DNA of 64,000 nt from Chthonomonas sp. (GCA_016788425.1 JAEURQ010000001.1:1-64000), one strand, 5' to 3'; numbered from the stretch's first letter, positions 8,383-16,632 are shown. The notes: generated from the sequence alone by a model not told the origin. Numbers and translations are program-made.

Positions 8383-9239
8383 TTCTTCGCGAGCAAAATC
8401 TCGCAGAACAGCGGATCCAACTGCATCCCCGAGTGGCCCATCATGGTCACGCGCCGATGCGCCTCGGCGACTTTTAAGCCGATGGACGGCGCCAACTGAT
8501 GGTGCCGCACCCACGCCGCCACCATGCGCAATCCTTCCACATTCTTCTCGCGAGTCCCACTGCCGGGGAGTTTGTCGGCGAGCACCAAAAACTGCTCAGT
8601 CGCGCGGATCGCGTAGCTGGGTTTGCGCGAAAGCAGATCATTCAAAAAGCTGTGCAGGTCCTCGTAGGGACCCGGCTTCTCGCGCATTTTCGCGCGTCGG
8701 GCGAGGCTGCCTTCGCAGAAGAGTCGCTCCGCCGGCGACCAGTCGCCATCGTCTTCGCCGGGTTGGCAGGCAACCACGCAGCAGCGCGAGATAATCGTCT
8801 GCGCGATTCCGCTGAGCGACGACGAGGTGAGCACAAATCGCGCGTGAGCCGGGGGCTCTTCCAACATCTTGAGCAAGGCGTTGCTCGCGGCATCGTTCAT
8901 CCGCTCGGGCCGGTCAATCCACACCACCTTTGTTTGGTGAATCAGGGGCCGAGTGCGCAGAAACATCTGCACCGTGGTGCCTTCAAAGGTGGTCGGGTTT
9001 TTCGGCACGATCATTTGCACCGTGATGAACCCGCCCGAACCTTGCGCGGCCACCCGTAGCACGTCGATGTTGCGGTCCAGCGGTCGGTCGAGTTCGCAGC
9101 CCATCCACGTGTTGATCAGCTCGAGGGTCACGGCCTCGATCTCAGAATTCTCCGCGCCGACAAACAGCACCGCGTGGGTGGAGCCCGAGCCCTCGCGGAT
9201 GACGCTCAGCAAGCGCTGGGCGGGGCTAGAAGCGCTCAT
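8379..9239 (-). CDS. holB: DNA polymerase III delta-prime subunit (HolB)
   Basis: The 286-residue protein has the clamp-loader delta-prime signature: the [27 protein letters not shown] block (about residues 104-130), followed by [22 protein letters not shown] with an arginine-finger SRC motif. As in many delta-prime subunits the P-loop is absent ([13 protein letters not shown]), so it would be a non-ATP-binding stator. It overlaps the upstream darA stop by 14 bases and the order darA-holB matches the neighbourhood in Firmicutes (tmk-darA-yaaR-holB), which supports the call. Confidence 0.85.
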   Translation of the reverse strand: MSASSPAQRLLSVIREGSGSTHAVLFVGAENSEIEAVTLELINTWMGCELDRPLDRNIDVLRVAAQGSGGFITVQMIVPKNPTTFEGTTVQMFLRTRPLIHQTKVVWIDRPERMNDAASNALLKMLEEPPAHARFVLTSSSLSGIAQTIISRCCVVACQPGEDDGDWSPAERLFCEGSLARRAKMREKPGPYEDLHSFLNDLLSRKPSYAIRATEQFLVLADKLPGSGTREKNVEGLRMVAAWVRHHQLAPSIGLKVAEAHRRVTMMGHSGMQLDPLFCEILLAKN

Positions 9240-9549
9240 ACGACTCCACAGGAATAAAGAACAGCACCGCGCCGCCGACCGGCACCTTCATCGCGGTAGG
9301 TAGCATGCCCGCGCCGGATTCCACCGGGTTCACGCTCATGATCTGCTCGCGAGCGTGGCAGTTGCGGCCGATTACGGTCTTCAGCTCTTCCTTCTGATCG
9401 TCGTCCAGACCGATCATGAAGGTCGCGTTGCCCTCTCGCAGAAAGCCGCCGGTGCTGCTGAGGATGGTGAACTTAAATCCCGACGCAACCAGATCGTCCG
9501 ACAAGCGATTCTTGTCGCGGGAATGGACGATGCAAATGGCGAGCTTCAT
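9226..9549 (-). CDS. darA: Cyclic-di-AMP receptor, DarA/PstA (PII-like)
   Basis: The 107-residue protein is a PII-like trimer-forming family member: MKLAICIVHSRDKNRLSDDL then FKFTILSSTGGFLREGNATF, where the STGGFLR-GN block is the c-di-AMP site of DarA. In Firmicutes it reports c-di-AMP for osmotic and cell-wall control; targets are poorly known. The ATG at 9549 gives the family N-terminus; a longer frame to 9585 is not needed. It is followed by holB with a 14-base overlap, and preceded by the terminator of the sigma-GGDEF gene, so it probably has its own promoter. Confidence 0.88.
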   Translation of the reverse strand: MKLAICIVHSRDKNRLSDDLVASGFKFTILSSTGGFLREGNATFMIGLDDDQKEELKTVIGRNCHAREQIMSVNPVESGAGMLPTAMKVPVGGAVLFFIPVESYERF

Positions 9550-9589
9550 GCCGGAATCAGGAACCTCATTAAACCCGATCAGCATGCCC

Positions 9590-9630
9590 CAAAAACTCCC
9601 CCGCGGGAGTGAATCGCGGGGGAGTTCTTG
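9590..9630 (-). terminator. Intrinsic terminator of the sigma-GGDEF gene
   Basis: A perfect 11-bp stem (ACTCCCCCGCG at 9595-9605 with CGCGGGGGAGT at 9615-9625) is extended by CCCC/GGGG outside an A5/T-rich junction. Read on the minus strand it is followed by TTTTT, so it ends the transcript of the gene stopping at 9646. Confidence 0.88.
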
Positions 9631-9645
9631 GGGAAAGACCGTTCC

Positions 9646-10914
9646 CTAGGCGGCCTTCTTGTTGCCTTGCGGGCGAGCCGGAGCCGCCGCGTCGTACAGC
9701 TTGCGGGCCGCCTGACCATCCGTGGGGAACGTCGCCGAACCCAACACCACCTTGACCGGACCGCTCGGCGCTTGGCGCGTCGCCAGCCAGTCGTGCATCA
9801 ACTCGTTTAGGCGGAGCCCGATGACCTCGGCGGTGAGAGCGGTGCCGCAAAGCACTACGCCAAAGCCGGTCTTGCCGACCCGGCACACCACGTCAATGCG
9901 GCGGACATTTTCCTTAAAGAAGTCGGCGACGTCCATCAGAAAGTCTTCCACCGATGCTTGGCCGTAGTAGGAACCCAGCAAGTCGAGGCCGTCGAACTCA
10001 AAGCGCAGCAGGCCCATTTGACCTTCCATGCTCGAAGCGCGGTGACACTCTTCTTGCAGGCGAGTGAAGAAGTACGTTTCGCTGTAGGCACCGGTGAGCG
10101 GGTCCACGGTGTTATCATCCGGGAACGAGTCCACTTGCTTGCGCAGGCGCACTTCCTTATCGTTTTCGGCGGTAAGAATGCGGCGCAACTTGCCCAGCGA
10201 TTGGCGAAGAATGTGCGACACGTAGTTGCACGAAATGCCAAGTCGGTGCGCGATCTCGGTTTGATTCAGCGCGTCAAAGTGGAACAACGTCAGCACGTCG
10301 CGCTCGACGTCGCGCAGTTGTTGCATGGCCGATTCCAACAGCACGCGGTCTTCCACCGAAAGCTGCTCCTTGCAGAAGTCGCCGCTGTCCAGTTGATCAA
10401 CTTCGGCGCCGTTGTCGTCTTCGCCCTGCGATTGGTCGAGCGAGGCCAGCTTGAGCATGTCCTGCGTTTGGAACACTTCCTCCACCGCGCTAGCGGTGAT
10501 GCCCACGGCGGTCGCGATTTCCTCGACCGTCGGTTGCCGACCGTGTTCGGCTTGCAAAATGCCGACGGCTTTGTTGACCTTGTGGCGCAGCTCTTGCAGC
10601 CAGGCCGGTTGGCGAATGGTTTGCGAGCGGTCGCGCAGATAGTGCTTCATCTCGCCGGCTACCAGGTGCGTGGCGTAGGTGTTAAAGCGCACTCCGGCTT
10701 CCGGGTTGTATTTGCTCAGCGCGTTGAGCAGGCCAACAAAGCCCACTTGCACGAGGTCTTCTTGCGCTTCGAGACCCGAAAAGCGGCGAGCGATGCGCTC
10801 CACCAAAGGCGAATATTGAACCAAGATCAGGTCTTGGAGTTCGGGCCGGGGCCGCTCGAGATAGCGCAGTACGAGAGCATCTTGCTCTTCACGTTGCAAC
10901 GATTGTTCAGACAT
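9646..10914 (-). CDS. Sigma-70 factor fused to a degenerate GGDEF domain
   Basis: The 422-residue protein has sigma region 2 (about 28-100, with EDLVQVGFVGLLNAL and FNTYATHLVAGEMKHYLRD), region 3 (105-155) and region 4 with an HTH (205-247, LNQTEIAHRLGISCNYVSHI), in the SigB/SigF/FliA style. After a short linker comes a GGDEF fold (about 268-412): DPLTGAYSETYFF, then RRIDVVCRVGKTGFGVVL where GGDEF is replaced by GKTGF (347-351), and the usual LGSATFPTDGQAARKLYDAA tail. The catalytic motif is lost, but R338xxD341 sits exactly where the allosteric I-site RxxD lies. It is therefore predicted inactive as a cyclase but possibly c-di-GMP-binding. GGAG precedes the ATG at 10914. Upstream pilC is co-directional. 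Confidence 0.88.
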   Translation of the reverse strand: MSEQSLQREEQDALVLRYLERPRPELQDLILVQYSPLVERIARRFSGLEAQEDLVQVGFVGLLNALSKYNPEAGVRFNTYATHLVAGEMKHYLRDRSQTIRQPAWLQELRHKVNKAVGILQAEHGRQPTVEEIATAVGITASAVEEVFQTQDMLKLASLDQSQGEDDNGAEVDQLDSGDFCKEQLSVEDRVLLESAMQQLRDVERDVLTLFHFDALNQTEIAHRLGISCNYVSHILRQSLGKLRRILTAENDKEVRLRKQVDSFPDDNTVDPLTGAYSETYFFTRLQEECHRASSMEGQMGLLRFEFDGLDLLGSYYGQASVEDFLMDVADFFKENVRRIDVVCRVGKTGFGVVLCGTALTAEVIGLRLNELMHDWLATRQAPSGPVKVVLGSATFPTDGQAARKLYDAAAPARPQGNKKAA

Positions 10915-10939
10915 GTTTTTCACTCCGTTGATTTGCTTT

Positions 10940-11020
10940 GCCCACATCCATGCGGGCTGGCGGTGAACAAGCCGGGAAGCTTGTTCACAAGGGTTGGTCG
11001 GGGGGCCGCCAGTGCGGCCC
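10940..11020 (-). promoter_or_regulatory. Three tandem hairpins in the pilC/sigma-GGDEF gap
   Basis: The 113-base gap between pilC and the sigma-GGDEF gene holds three stems: GGGCCGC/GCGGCCC with CAGT loop (11003-11020), a perfect 10-bp GTGAACAAGC/GCTTGTTCAC (10963-10988) and GCCCRCA-type 7-bp stem (10940-10957). None has a T-tract on either strand. They could be processing or attenuation signals, mRNA stabilisers after pilC, or a ligand-responsive leader; the sequence matches no riboswitch I recognise. Confidence 0.55.
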
Positions 11021-11027
11021 AGAGAGA

Positions 11028-12236
11028 TTACGAAACGCTTTGGATGATCGAGAAGATCGGGCTCATGACGGCGATGGCGATGAAGCCAACGATCACACCC
11101 ATGAAGATGATGAGCAGCGGCTCGATCATCGAGGTAAGACCCTTCACGGTGGCTTCCACTTCGGTGTCGTAGAAGTCGCCAATCTTGACGAGCATTTCCG
11201 GCAGGCGACCAGATTCTTCGCCGATGTCAATCATCTGCGTGACCATCGCCGGGAAGAGGCCGCTGGCCATGAGCGGAGCCGAGAGCTTTTGACCCTCACG
11301 AATGCTCATGCGGGTGTTGTCAATCGCTTCCTGCAGAACTTTGTTCGCCAAGGTTTCGGAGACGATTTCGAGCGAGCGCATCATCGGAACACCCGAGTTG
11401 ATGAGCGTGCCGAACGTGCGGCAGAATCGAGCCACGCTCATCTTGAGCGAAAGCTCGCCGACGATCGGCGCATGCAACTTGATCCAGTCCAGCTTGTAGC
11501 GGCCATTGGTGGTTTTGCCCCACTGCTTCACCCCGATGAATCCACCGATGGCGAACAGAATGATCATCCACCAGCGAGCCTGCATGAAGTCACCCATGCC
11601 GAACAGCGCCTTGGTGATGGTCGGGAGTTCCACGTCCATGCCCTTGAAAATGTCCTTGAAGCGCGGCAACACAAAGGTGAAGAGCGCAAACAACATGAGC
11701 ACCGAGAACCCGAGCACCATGACCGGGTACATCATCGCGCCCTTGATCTTGGCGCGCACCTCGGCTTCGTATTCCAAGAACGTCGAAAGGCGCTCCAGGA
11801 TGATGTCGAGGATCCCGCCAACTTCGGCGGCGCGGATCATGTTGATGTAGAGCTTGCTGAAGATTTGCGGGTGCTTGGCCATCGCCTCGTTGAGCGGCGT
11901 CCCCGACTTCACGTCGACAAACACCTGCTCCAGCACTTCCTTCAGCGCAAGGTCCTTACACTGGTTGGTCAGAATTTCCAGACAGCGGAGAATGGGAATC
12001 CCCGCGTCGATCATCGTCGCAAATTGACGGGAGAAGACGACGAGCGCCTTCGGCTTCATTTTCTTCTTGCCGAAGCTCGATCCACCTGCGGACGCCTTCT
12101 TGGTCTCCGTGACCTCGATGACGTGCAGCGATTGCTCCCGCAGGCGGGCAACAATCGAGGCCTCGCTTTCGGCTTCGATCGTGGCTCGAACCTGTTTTCC
12201 GGATGCGTCGACTGCGGTGTAAGCGTAATACGGCAT
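11028..12236 (-). CDS. pilC: Type IV pilus/type II secretion inner-membrane protein PilC/GspF
   Basis: The 402-residue polytopic protein starts with the MPYYAYTAVDASGKQV beta-segment of the PilC/GspF family and contains two T2SSF domains (about 70-195 and 270-395). The motifs FSRQFATMIDAGIPIL and FCRTFGTLINSGVPMM are the paired conserved blocks, and GEESGRLPEML precedes the final membrane segment. PilC is the inner-membrane platform working with PilB/PilT ATPases. No other assembly gene is adjacent here, although a prepilin is encoded at 59517-60218. The gene is followed by the sigma-GGDEF gene on the same strand. Confidence 0.93.
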   Translation of the reverse strand: MPYYAYTAVDASGKQVRATIEAESEASIVARLREQSLHVIEVTETKKASAGGSSFGKKKMKPKALVVFSRQFATMIDAGIPILRCLEILTNQCKDLALKEVLEQVFVDVKSGTPLNEAMAKHPQIFSKLYINMIRAAEVGGILDIILERLSTFLEYEAEVRAKIKGAMMYPVMVLGFSVLMLFALFTFVLPRFKDIFKGMDVELPTITKALFGMGDFMQARWWMIILFAIGGFIGVKQWGKTTNGRYKLDWIKLHAPIVGELSLKMSVARFCRTFGTLINSGVPMMRSLEIVSETLANKVLQEAIDNTRMSIREGQKLSAPLMASGLFPAMVTQMIDIGEESGRLPEMLVKIGDFYDTEVEATVKGLTSMIEPLLIIFMGVIVGFIAIAVMSPIFSIIQSVS

Positions 12237-12396
12237 AGTGAACCTTGGACCAACCCTAGTTGTTGGCCTACTCCAAGAAGTTCTTTGCCATATTTCTTGC
12301 CTGGTTTAACTATGGAACCGCTAAACCTCAAGCAGAATGTCGTTTTGCCGGATGCCGCCCCGAAAATCTGGCAGTTTTGAAAGAAATTCCGACCGA

Positions 12397-12426
12397 GGGA
12401 ACTGCCTGGGCGAACGATATCGTACA
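12397..12426 (+). promoter_or_regulatory. Candidate autoregulated ECF promoter
   Basis: GGGAACT (12397-12403) is followed after 17 bases by CGTACA (12421-12426), which resembles the GGAACTT/CGT-like elements recognised by RpoE-type ECF sigma factors. It lies 17 bases before the ECF sigma start. A housekeeping-like TACACT overlaps at 12423-12428. Similar GGGAACT boxes precede htrA, a PPIase and a lipoprotein in this window. Confidence 0.5.
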
Positions 12427-12442
12427 CTAGGTTAAGATTCCT

Positions 12443-13033
12443 ATGGATGTTTTCGCCTCGGTCCGCAAGTCGGATAGCCAGAGCCAAGCTGACAACCGTC
12501 AGCACTTTGAAAAGCTCATGCGCGAAAGCTACCGTCAGGTGTTTAGCTTGGCGATTCGGTTGACCGGCAACGCCAGCGAAGCCGAAGACCTCGTTCAGGA
12601 ATCCTACGTCCGTGCCTTTCGGTTCTTCCACCGGTACGATCGCTCGCTCCAATTTACGAGCTGGCTGTACCGGATCATGACCAACGTCCACATCGACTCG
12701 ATTCGGCGAAAGTCCCGCCTGAAGGTCACGAGTTTGGATTCGGTTGGTCCGCAAGGGAACAAAGCGTGGGACGTGCCCGACCAAAGTTCAACGCCTGAGG
12801 AGACGATGGTCGAAAGCCACCTCGCCGAGCCGTTCCAGATTGCATTGCGCGCAATGACTCCGGAATTTCGCATGGCCGTGATGTTGGCTGACGTAGAAGG
12901 GCTGGCATACGAGGAAATTGCAGAAATGATGGACATCTCGGTTGGCACTGTTCGCAGCCGCATCCATCGTGGAAGAAAGCAATTGAAAGAACGCCTCGGC
13001 CCTAACTTCCTCAAGGAGATTTCGCTTCGATGA
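12443..13033 (+). CDS. ECF RNA polymerase sigma factor (RpoE/SigW-like)
   Basis: The 196-residue protein has region 2 (about 25-95: LTGNASEAEDLVQESYVRAF, FTSWLYRIMTNVHID) and region 4 (135-190: GLAYEEIAEMMDISVGTVRSR) without region 3, the ECF layout. Its ATGA stop-start overlap with a zinc anti-sigma gene, then an RseB/LolA-like protein and an HtrA protease, is the standard envelope-stress arrangement, so it probably directs transcription of periplasmic quality-control genes. A GGGAACT-type promoter candidate lies just upstream, suggesting autoregulation. Confidence 0.95.
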   Translation: MDVFASVRKSDSQSQADNRQHFEKLMRESYRQVFSLAIRLTGNASEAEDLVQESYVRAFRFFHRYDRSLQFTSWLYRIMTNVHIDSIRRKSRLKVTSLDSVGPQGNKAWDVPDQSSTPEETMVESHLAEPFQIALRAMTPEFRMAVMLADVEGLAYEEIAEMMDISVGTVRSRIHRGRKQLKERLGPNFLKEISLR

Positions 13034-13467
13034 ATTGCACCTGGACCACTGCCCGACTGTCCGCCTACGTAGATAACGAACTCGGTGGCGAAGACATGCT
13101 CCGCATCCGCGAGCACCTGCGACTCTGCCCGTGCTGCGCTCAAGAACTTGAGGCCCTGCGCACAATCAAGCTGAGCTTGGCCGAGCTCTCGACGTGCGGC
13201 CCCGATCCTGATTTTGAGAGTCGCCTCATTGCTCACGTAATGGGCGCCGACCTCTCCCCGGCCCGACGGAGCCCGAATCGCCTGGCGCTGGTCGCCGCGG
13301 CGGGTCTCGCCATCGCGGGTCTTTCCTATGTTGTGATACAACAAGTCGCCCCGCCAAAGGCCGCGCCCGCGCCGCAATTGGTGGAAGCCGATCCGGCCGC
13401 GGTGTGGGGCGCCGATCCCCTGTCTGGCCAAGTGCCGGTGGTTTCGGCCGCCAGCTACAATCGGTAA
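13030..13467 (+). CDS. Membrane anti-sigma factor with zinc-binding (ZAS) motif
   Basis: The 145-residue protein has an N-terminal zf-HC2/ZAS motif H29-LRL-C33-PC-C36 within LRIREHLRLCPCC, a linker, one transmembrane segment (about residues 85-104) and a periplasmic Pro/Ala-rich tail. It would hold the ECF sigma factor of the overlapping upstream gene at the membrane until released. ATGA overlap with the sigma gene indicates translational coupling. A site-1/site-2 protease is not encoded in the window. Confidence 0.88.
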   Translation: MNCTWTTARLSAYVDNELGGEDMLRIREHLRLCPCCAQELEALRTIKLSLAELSTCGPDPDFESRLIAHVMGADLSPARRSPNRLALVAAAGLAIAGLSYVVIQQVAPPKAAPAPQLVEADPAAVWGADPLSGQVPVVSAASYNR

Positions 13468-13476
13468 GCCTGTTTC

Positions 13477-14472
13477 ATGAAAGTTCGAGGTTTGAGTGGG
13501 GTTCTCCTCACCATTCTCCCCGCCATTTTGTGCGCGGAGAGTCCGCTGGAGTACCTGGATCGCGCCCTCCGCGCCGAGCGGATGACGCCCGGCGTGTTCA
13601 TTCAACAGCACCGCAATTTCGCGGGTCAGAAAACTCAAAAAGTGATGGTGATGCGCGACGGCGAGGGTCAGTCGCTGGTCACGATTCTTGAGCCCCTGAA
13701 CCTGCAGGGCGTGCAAAGCTTTGATACGGGCCGCGAGATGCACACCTACTACCCCGACAGCAAGCAGCTGATTATCCGTCCGTGGGGATCGCAGCAGGCA
13801 CGGGTCGATCCGAAGATGCGGATGCGCCTGATTGAGCGCAACTACAAGGTCAGCTCGGGCAAGGGCCCCAAGGTGGCGGGCCTGCTCACCACCAAGATCA
13901 CCGCTCAGCCGGTGGCCAAAGATGTCCCGCGCCGCACCATGTACTTCGCGCGCGGCTCCACCAACTTGCTCAAGATCGAGGTCTCGCTCGGCAAGCAGAA
14001 CAGCACGATTTTCGAAACGCTCAGTCAGAGCCCTTATAGCGGCACCCTGCAACCGCCCGCTTCCAACGGCTGGGATCGGGCGACCACGTGGGGACCCAAG
14101 CCGATGGGCACCGACCAGCAAACGCGCGTCCTCTTGCGGATCGCGCCGGTGATCCCCAAGACTCTGCCCAAGGGTTTTGAGGTGGTGGACTCGTTCTACA
14201 ACGGGCGCGATGCCGAGAGCGCATTCCTTATCACGCGGGTCACCGATGGCCTGACGCTGGTGACGATTCTGCAGGGCCAAACCAAGGTGATGCCGACCAT
14301 ACCCGGCACCGAACAAATCAAGGCGCGCGGAGTCAGTGTCATTGCCGACGGGCTCGCGCCGGCCCCGCTCCTCACCGAAATTTTAGAAGCGTTTTCGCCG
14401 ACCCGGGCCCAAAGCCCTCGCGGGGAACTCGCGACAACGGCCAATAGTTATTCTCAATACCCAAAGAAATGA
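13477..14472 (+). CDS. RseB/MucB- or LolA-like exported protein
   Basis: The 331-residue protein begins with a signal peptide (MKVRGLSGVLLTILPAILCA) and contains a LolA/RseB-type unclosed beta-barrel region (about 25-200: LVTILEPLNLQGVQSF, HTYYPDSKQLIIRP) followed by a second domain (about 215-310: GFEVVDSFYNGRDAESAFLITR) that resembles the RseB C-terminal part. RseB senses mislocalised lipoproteins and shields the anti-sigma factor from proteolysis. Its place between the anti-sigma gene and htrA supports that role. It overlaps htrA by four bases (ATGA). Confidence 0.75.
   Translation: MKVRGLSGVLLTILPAILCAESPLEYLDRALRAERMTPGVFIQQHRNFAGQKTQKVMVMRDGEGQSLVTILEPLNLQGVQSFDTGREMHTYYPDSKQLIIRPWGSQQARVDPKMRMRLIERNYKVSSGKGPKVAGLLTTKITAQPVAKDVPRRTMYFARGSTNLLKIEVSLGKQNSTIFETLSQSPYSGTLQPPASNGWDRATTWGPKPMGTDQQTRVLLRIAPVIPKTLPKGFEVVDSFYNGRDAESAFLITRVTDGLTLVTILQGQTKVMPTIPGTEQIKARGVSVIADGLAPAPLLTEILEAFSPTRAQSPRGELATTANSYSQYPKK
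14423..14451 (+). promoter_or_regulatory. Candidate internal ECF-type promoter before htrA
   Basis: GGGAACT at 14423-14429 inside the 3' end of the RseB-like gene is followed after 16 bases by AGTTAT (14446-14451), 17 bases before the htrA ATG. The -35 matches the box upstream of the ECF gene; the -10 match is weak (GT only). It could allow htrA to be expressed apart from the regulators. Confidence 0.35.
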
Positions 14473-16067
14473 AGCAAACAACTCCTTTCTGGATGAAACC
14501 CGCCCTCTGGATCGGCCTCGGCGTGTGCGCCGGCGTCGTCGCCACGGGCTCGTTCCTCACTGGCACCGGCTTCCGCCCGGCATTCGCCCAGCGCGTTCCG
14601 CAAACCTCGGTCGTTCGGAATGAGCCGAGCGGCTCGCCCATGGCCCTGCTTCGCCAAATGGACCAGGCGTTCGCCGACGTGAGCGAATCGGTCGCCCCGA
14701 GCGTCGTGCACATTAAGGTGGGCGGCCAAGCGAATGCCCCGACCACGGTCGGTCAACCCGACCCCACGCTGCGCGGTCAGGGGAGCGGCTTTATCTTCCG
14801 CGCGGACGGCTGGATTATCACCAACGACCACGTGGTGGAAGGCGCCAAGGAAGTGACCGTCGTGTTCAACGATGGCCGCGAGATGAAAGGCACGGTTCGC
14901 TCCTCGGGCGACTCGCGCAATGACATCGCGCTGGTGAAGGTGGAAGCGAAGGAACTTCCCGCCGCCAAACTTGCCGACAGCGGCACGATCCGCGTGGGCG
15001 AGTTTGCGCTTGCCTTTGGCGCGCCGTTTGGTCTCGAGAACTCCGTGACCGTCGGCCACATTTCCGCGCTCGGACGGACCAGTCTGGCGGGTGGCGGAGC
15101 CTCCCGCACCGTGCGATCGTACGCCGGGATGATCCAAACCGACGCGCCGATTAACCCGGGCAACTCGGGCGGCCCGCTCGTGAACATTTACGGCGAGGTC
15201 ATCGGCGTCAACACGAGCATCTACAACTCGGGCGGCGGCGGTCTCACCGAGCCGGGCAACGTCGGCATCGGCTTTGCCATTCCGAGCAACCAGGTTCGCC
15301 TGATCGCCGATCGTTTGATTAGCAAGGGCAAGCTGGAGCGCGGGTTCCTCGGCGTGGTGCCGGGCGACCTGACCCCGTACGAAAAATCGCAACGCAAGAT
15401 TGAGCAAGGCGCTGTGCTGCGCGACGTGCAGGAAGGCACACCCGCTTACGCCGGTGGCCTGCGCAAAGGCGACGTGGTGACCGAGATTCAGGGCGTACCC
15501 GTGCGCGGTCAACAGGACCTGCTCAACGCCATGCTCGACCTCGCGCCGGGCAACAAGGCCGAAGTGAAGTACGTCCGCAACGCGACCGAGCAAAGCACTA
15601 AGGTGACGATTGGCTCCTCGCCGATTGCTCAAGCCGAACCGCAACAATCCAGCCCGCTGCTGCCGCAATTCCCGCGGCTGTGGGGGCAGGAAGACAACCA
15701 GGACGACCCGAATCAACTGTTCCCGAATCAGGGCGAAAAGGCTCCCGCGCCGAACAAGGCAACCATCGGTAGCCCGGCCAAAATCGGCGTGATGGTGAAG
15801 GTGCTCGACGACGCCGATCGCAAGAACTTCAACATCCCAGCCGGCAAAAAGGGTGCGCTCATCACGAGCGTGTCGGCTCGATCGGTGGCCGAGCAGTTTG
15901 GCCTGAAGCCTGGGGACCTCATCGTCAAGCTCAACGGCCAGGATGTCGCTACGCCCGACGACGTGACGCGCGCCATGCAAGGCAAAAAGGTGGGCGACGA
16001 AGGCTCAATGGCGATTGAGAATTACGAAGACGGCCTGATTAGCCGCTCGTTTACGTTCACGTTCTAA
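14469..16067 (+). CDS. HtrA/DegP-family periplasmic serine protease
   Basis: The 532-residue protease has an N-terminal signal anchor (residues 8-40), a trypsin-like domain with the triad His121 (TNDHVV), Asp152 (RNDIALVKV) and Ser233 (NPGNSGGPLV), and two PDZ domains (about 300-385 and 435-525) separated by a Gln/Pro-rich linker. HtrA proteins degrade or refold damaged envelope proteins. It is the last gene of the ECF sigma operon, as mucD is in Pseudomonas. It ends 11 bases before the convergent fur stop codon. Confidence 0.96.
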   Translation: MKQTTPFWMKPALWIGLGVCAGVVATGSFLTGTGFRPAFAQRVPQTSVVRNEPSGSPMALLRQMDQAFADVSESVAPSVVHIKVGGQANAPTTVGQPDPTLRGQGSGFIFRADGWIITNDHVVEGAKEVTVVFNDGREMKGTVRSSGDSRNDIALVKVEAKELPAAKLADSGTIRVGEFALAFGAPFGLENSVTVGHISALGRTSLAGGGASRTVRSYAGMIQTDAPINPGNSGGPLVNIYGEVIGVNTSIYNSGGGGLTEPGNVGIGFAIPSNQVRLIADRLISKGKLERGFLGVVPGDLTPYEKSQRKIEQGAVLRDVQEGTPAYAGGLRKGDVVTEIQGVPVRGQQDLLNAMLDLAPGNKAEVKYVRNATEQSTKVTIGSSPIAQAEPQQSSPLLPQFPRLWGQEDNQDDPNQLFPNQGEKAPAPNKATIGSPAKIGVMVKVLDDADRKNFNIPAGKKGALITSVSARSVAEQFGLKPGDLIVKLNGQDVATPDDVTRAMQGKKVGDEGSMAIENYEDGLISRSFTFTF

Positions 16068-16078
16068 GGACCGAAAGC

Positions 16079-16525
16079 TCAGTGCGCGCGGACACACTGC
16101 GCGCACTGACCGCTGAGTTCGATGCGCATTTCGCTGAGGACGAAGCCGTCCTCCTTGACCTGCACCGCCAGATCGTTGCGGGCGCAGTTGGGAATCTCAA
16201 ACTCGGTGACCTTGCCGCACGTGCCGCACACAAAATGCTGCATGTCGTGGCTGTGTGAGCAATCGAGCTTGCACGCGCTATAGCCATCCACCATTCCCAA
16301 GTGGTGAATCAGCCCGATCTCGTTGAGCACCTGGAGCGTGCGGTAAACGCTCACCAGATCGATGCGATTGCCGCGCTCTTTGATCCGCTCGAAGATGGCT
16401 TGCGCATTGAGCGATCGCTCGCTGGTGGCGAGGACGCGGACGACTTCGATGCGCGGCATCGTTACCCGTAAATTTGCGGTACGAAAAGCCTCAATCGCCC
16501 GATTTTCGAACTCTTTCGCGTCCAT
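16079..16525 (-). CDS. fur: Fur-family metalloregulator
   Basis: The 148-residue protein has the Fur winged helix (about 10-85, with LRVTMPRIEVVRVL and RIDLVSVYRTLQVLNEIGLI) and the dimerisation/metal domain with HSHDMQHFVCGTCGKV and a C-terminal CAQC pair, giving a structural CxxC...CxxC zinc site. It could be Fur, Zur or PerR; the residues do not settle which metal is sensed. A TAGAAT box ends 8 bases before the ATG, suggesting a leaderless or near-leaderless transcript. Confidence 0.9.
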   Translation of the reverse strand: MDAKEFENRAIEAFRTANLRVTMPRIEVVRVLATSERSLNAQAIFERIKERGNRIDLVSVYRTLQVLNEIGLIHHLGMVDGYSACKLDCSHSHDMQHFVCGTCGKVTEFEIPNCARNDLAVQVKEDGFVLSEMRIELSGQCAQCVRAH

Positions 16526-16533
16526 TCCGCACT

Positions 16534-16539
16534 ATTCTA
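16534..16539 (-). promoter_or_regulatory. -10 box TAGAAT of fur
   Basis: TAGAAT on the minus strand ends 8 bases before the fur ATG. The expected transcription start falls at or within a base or two of the start codon. Confidence 0.5.
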
Positions 16540-16616
16540 CGCCTTTTTGCCCATATTCCCTTGACAACTCCTATTTTTGCGGTCAAACTCGAATCGAACA
16601 GTACGCTTGTTGCGTC

Positions 16617-16632
16617 AGGTTCAATTGAACCT
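16617..16632. promoter_or_regulatory. Perfect 16-bp palindrome between fur and the small-protein gene
   Basis: AGGTTCAATTGAACCT is its own reverse complement over all 16 bases. It sits 92 bases upstream of fur and 57 bases before the divergent 64-residue gene, so a dimeric regulator could control the latter. It does not look like a GATAATGATAATCATTATC Fur box. A TTGACA at 16561-16566 is the nearest -35-like element. Confidence 0.45.
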
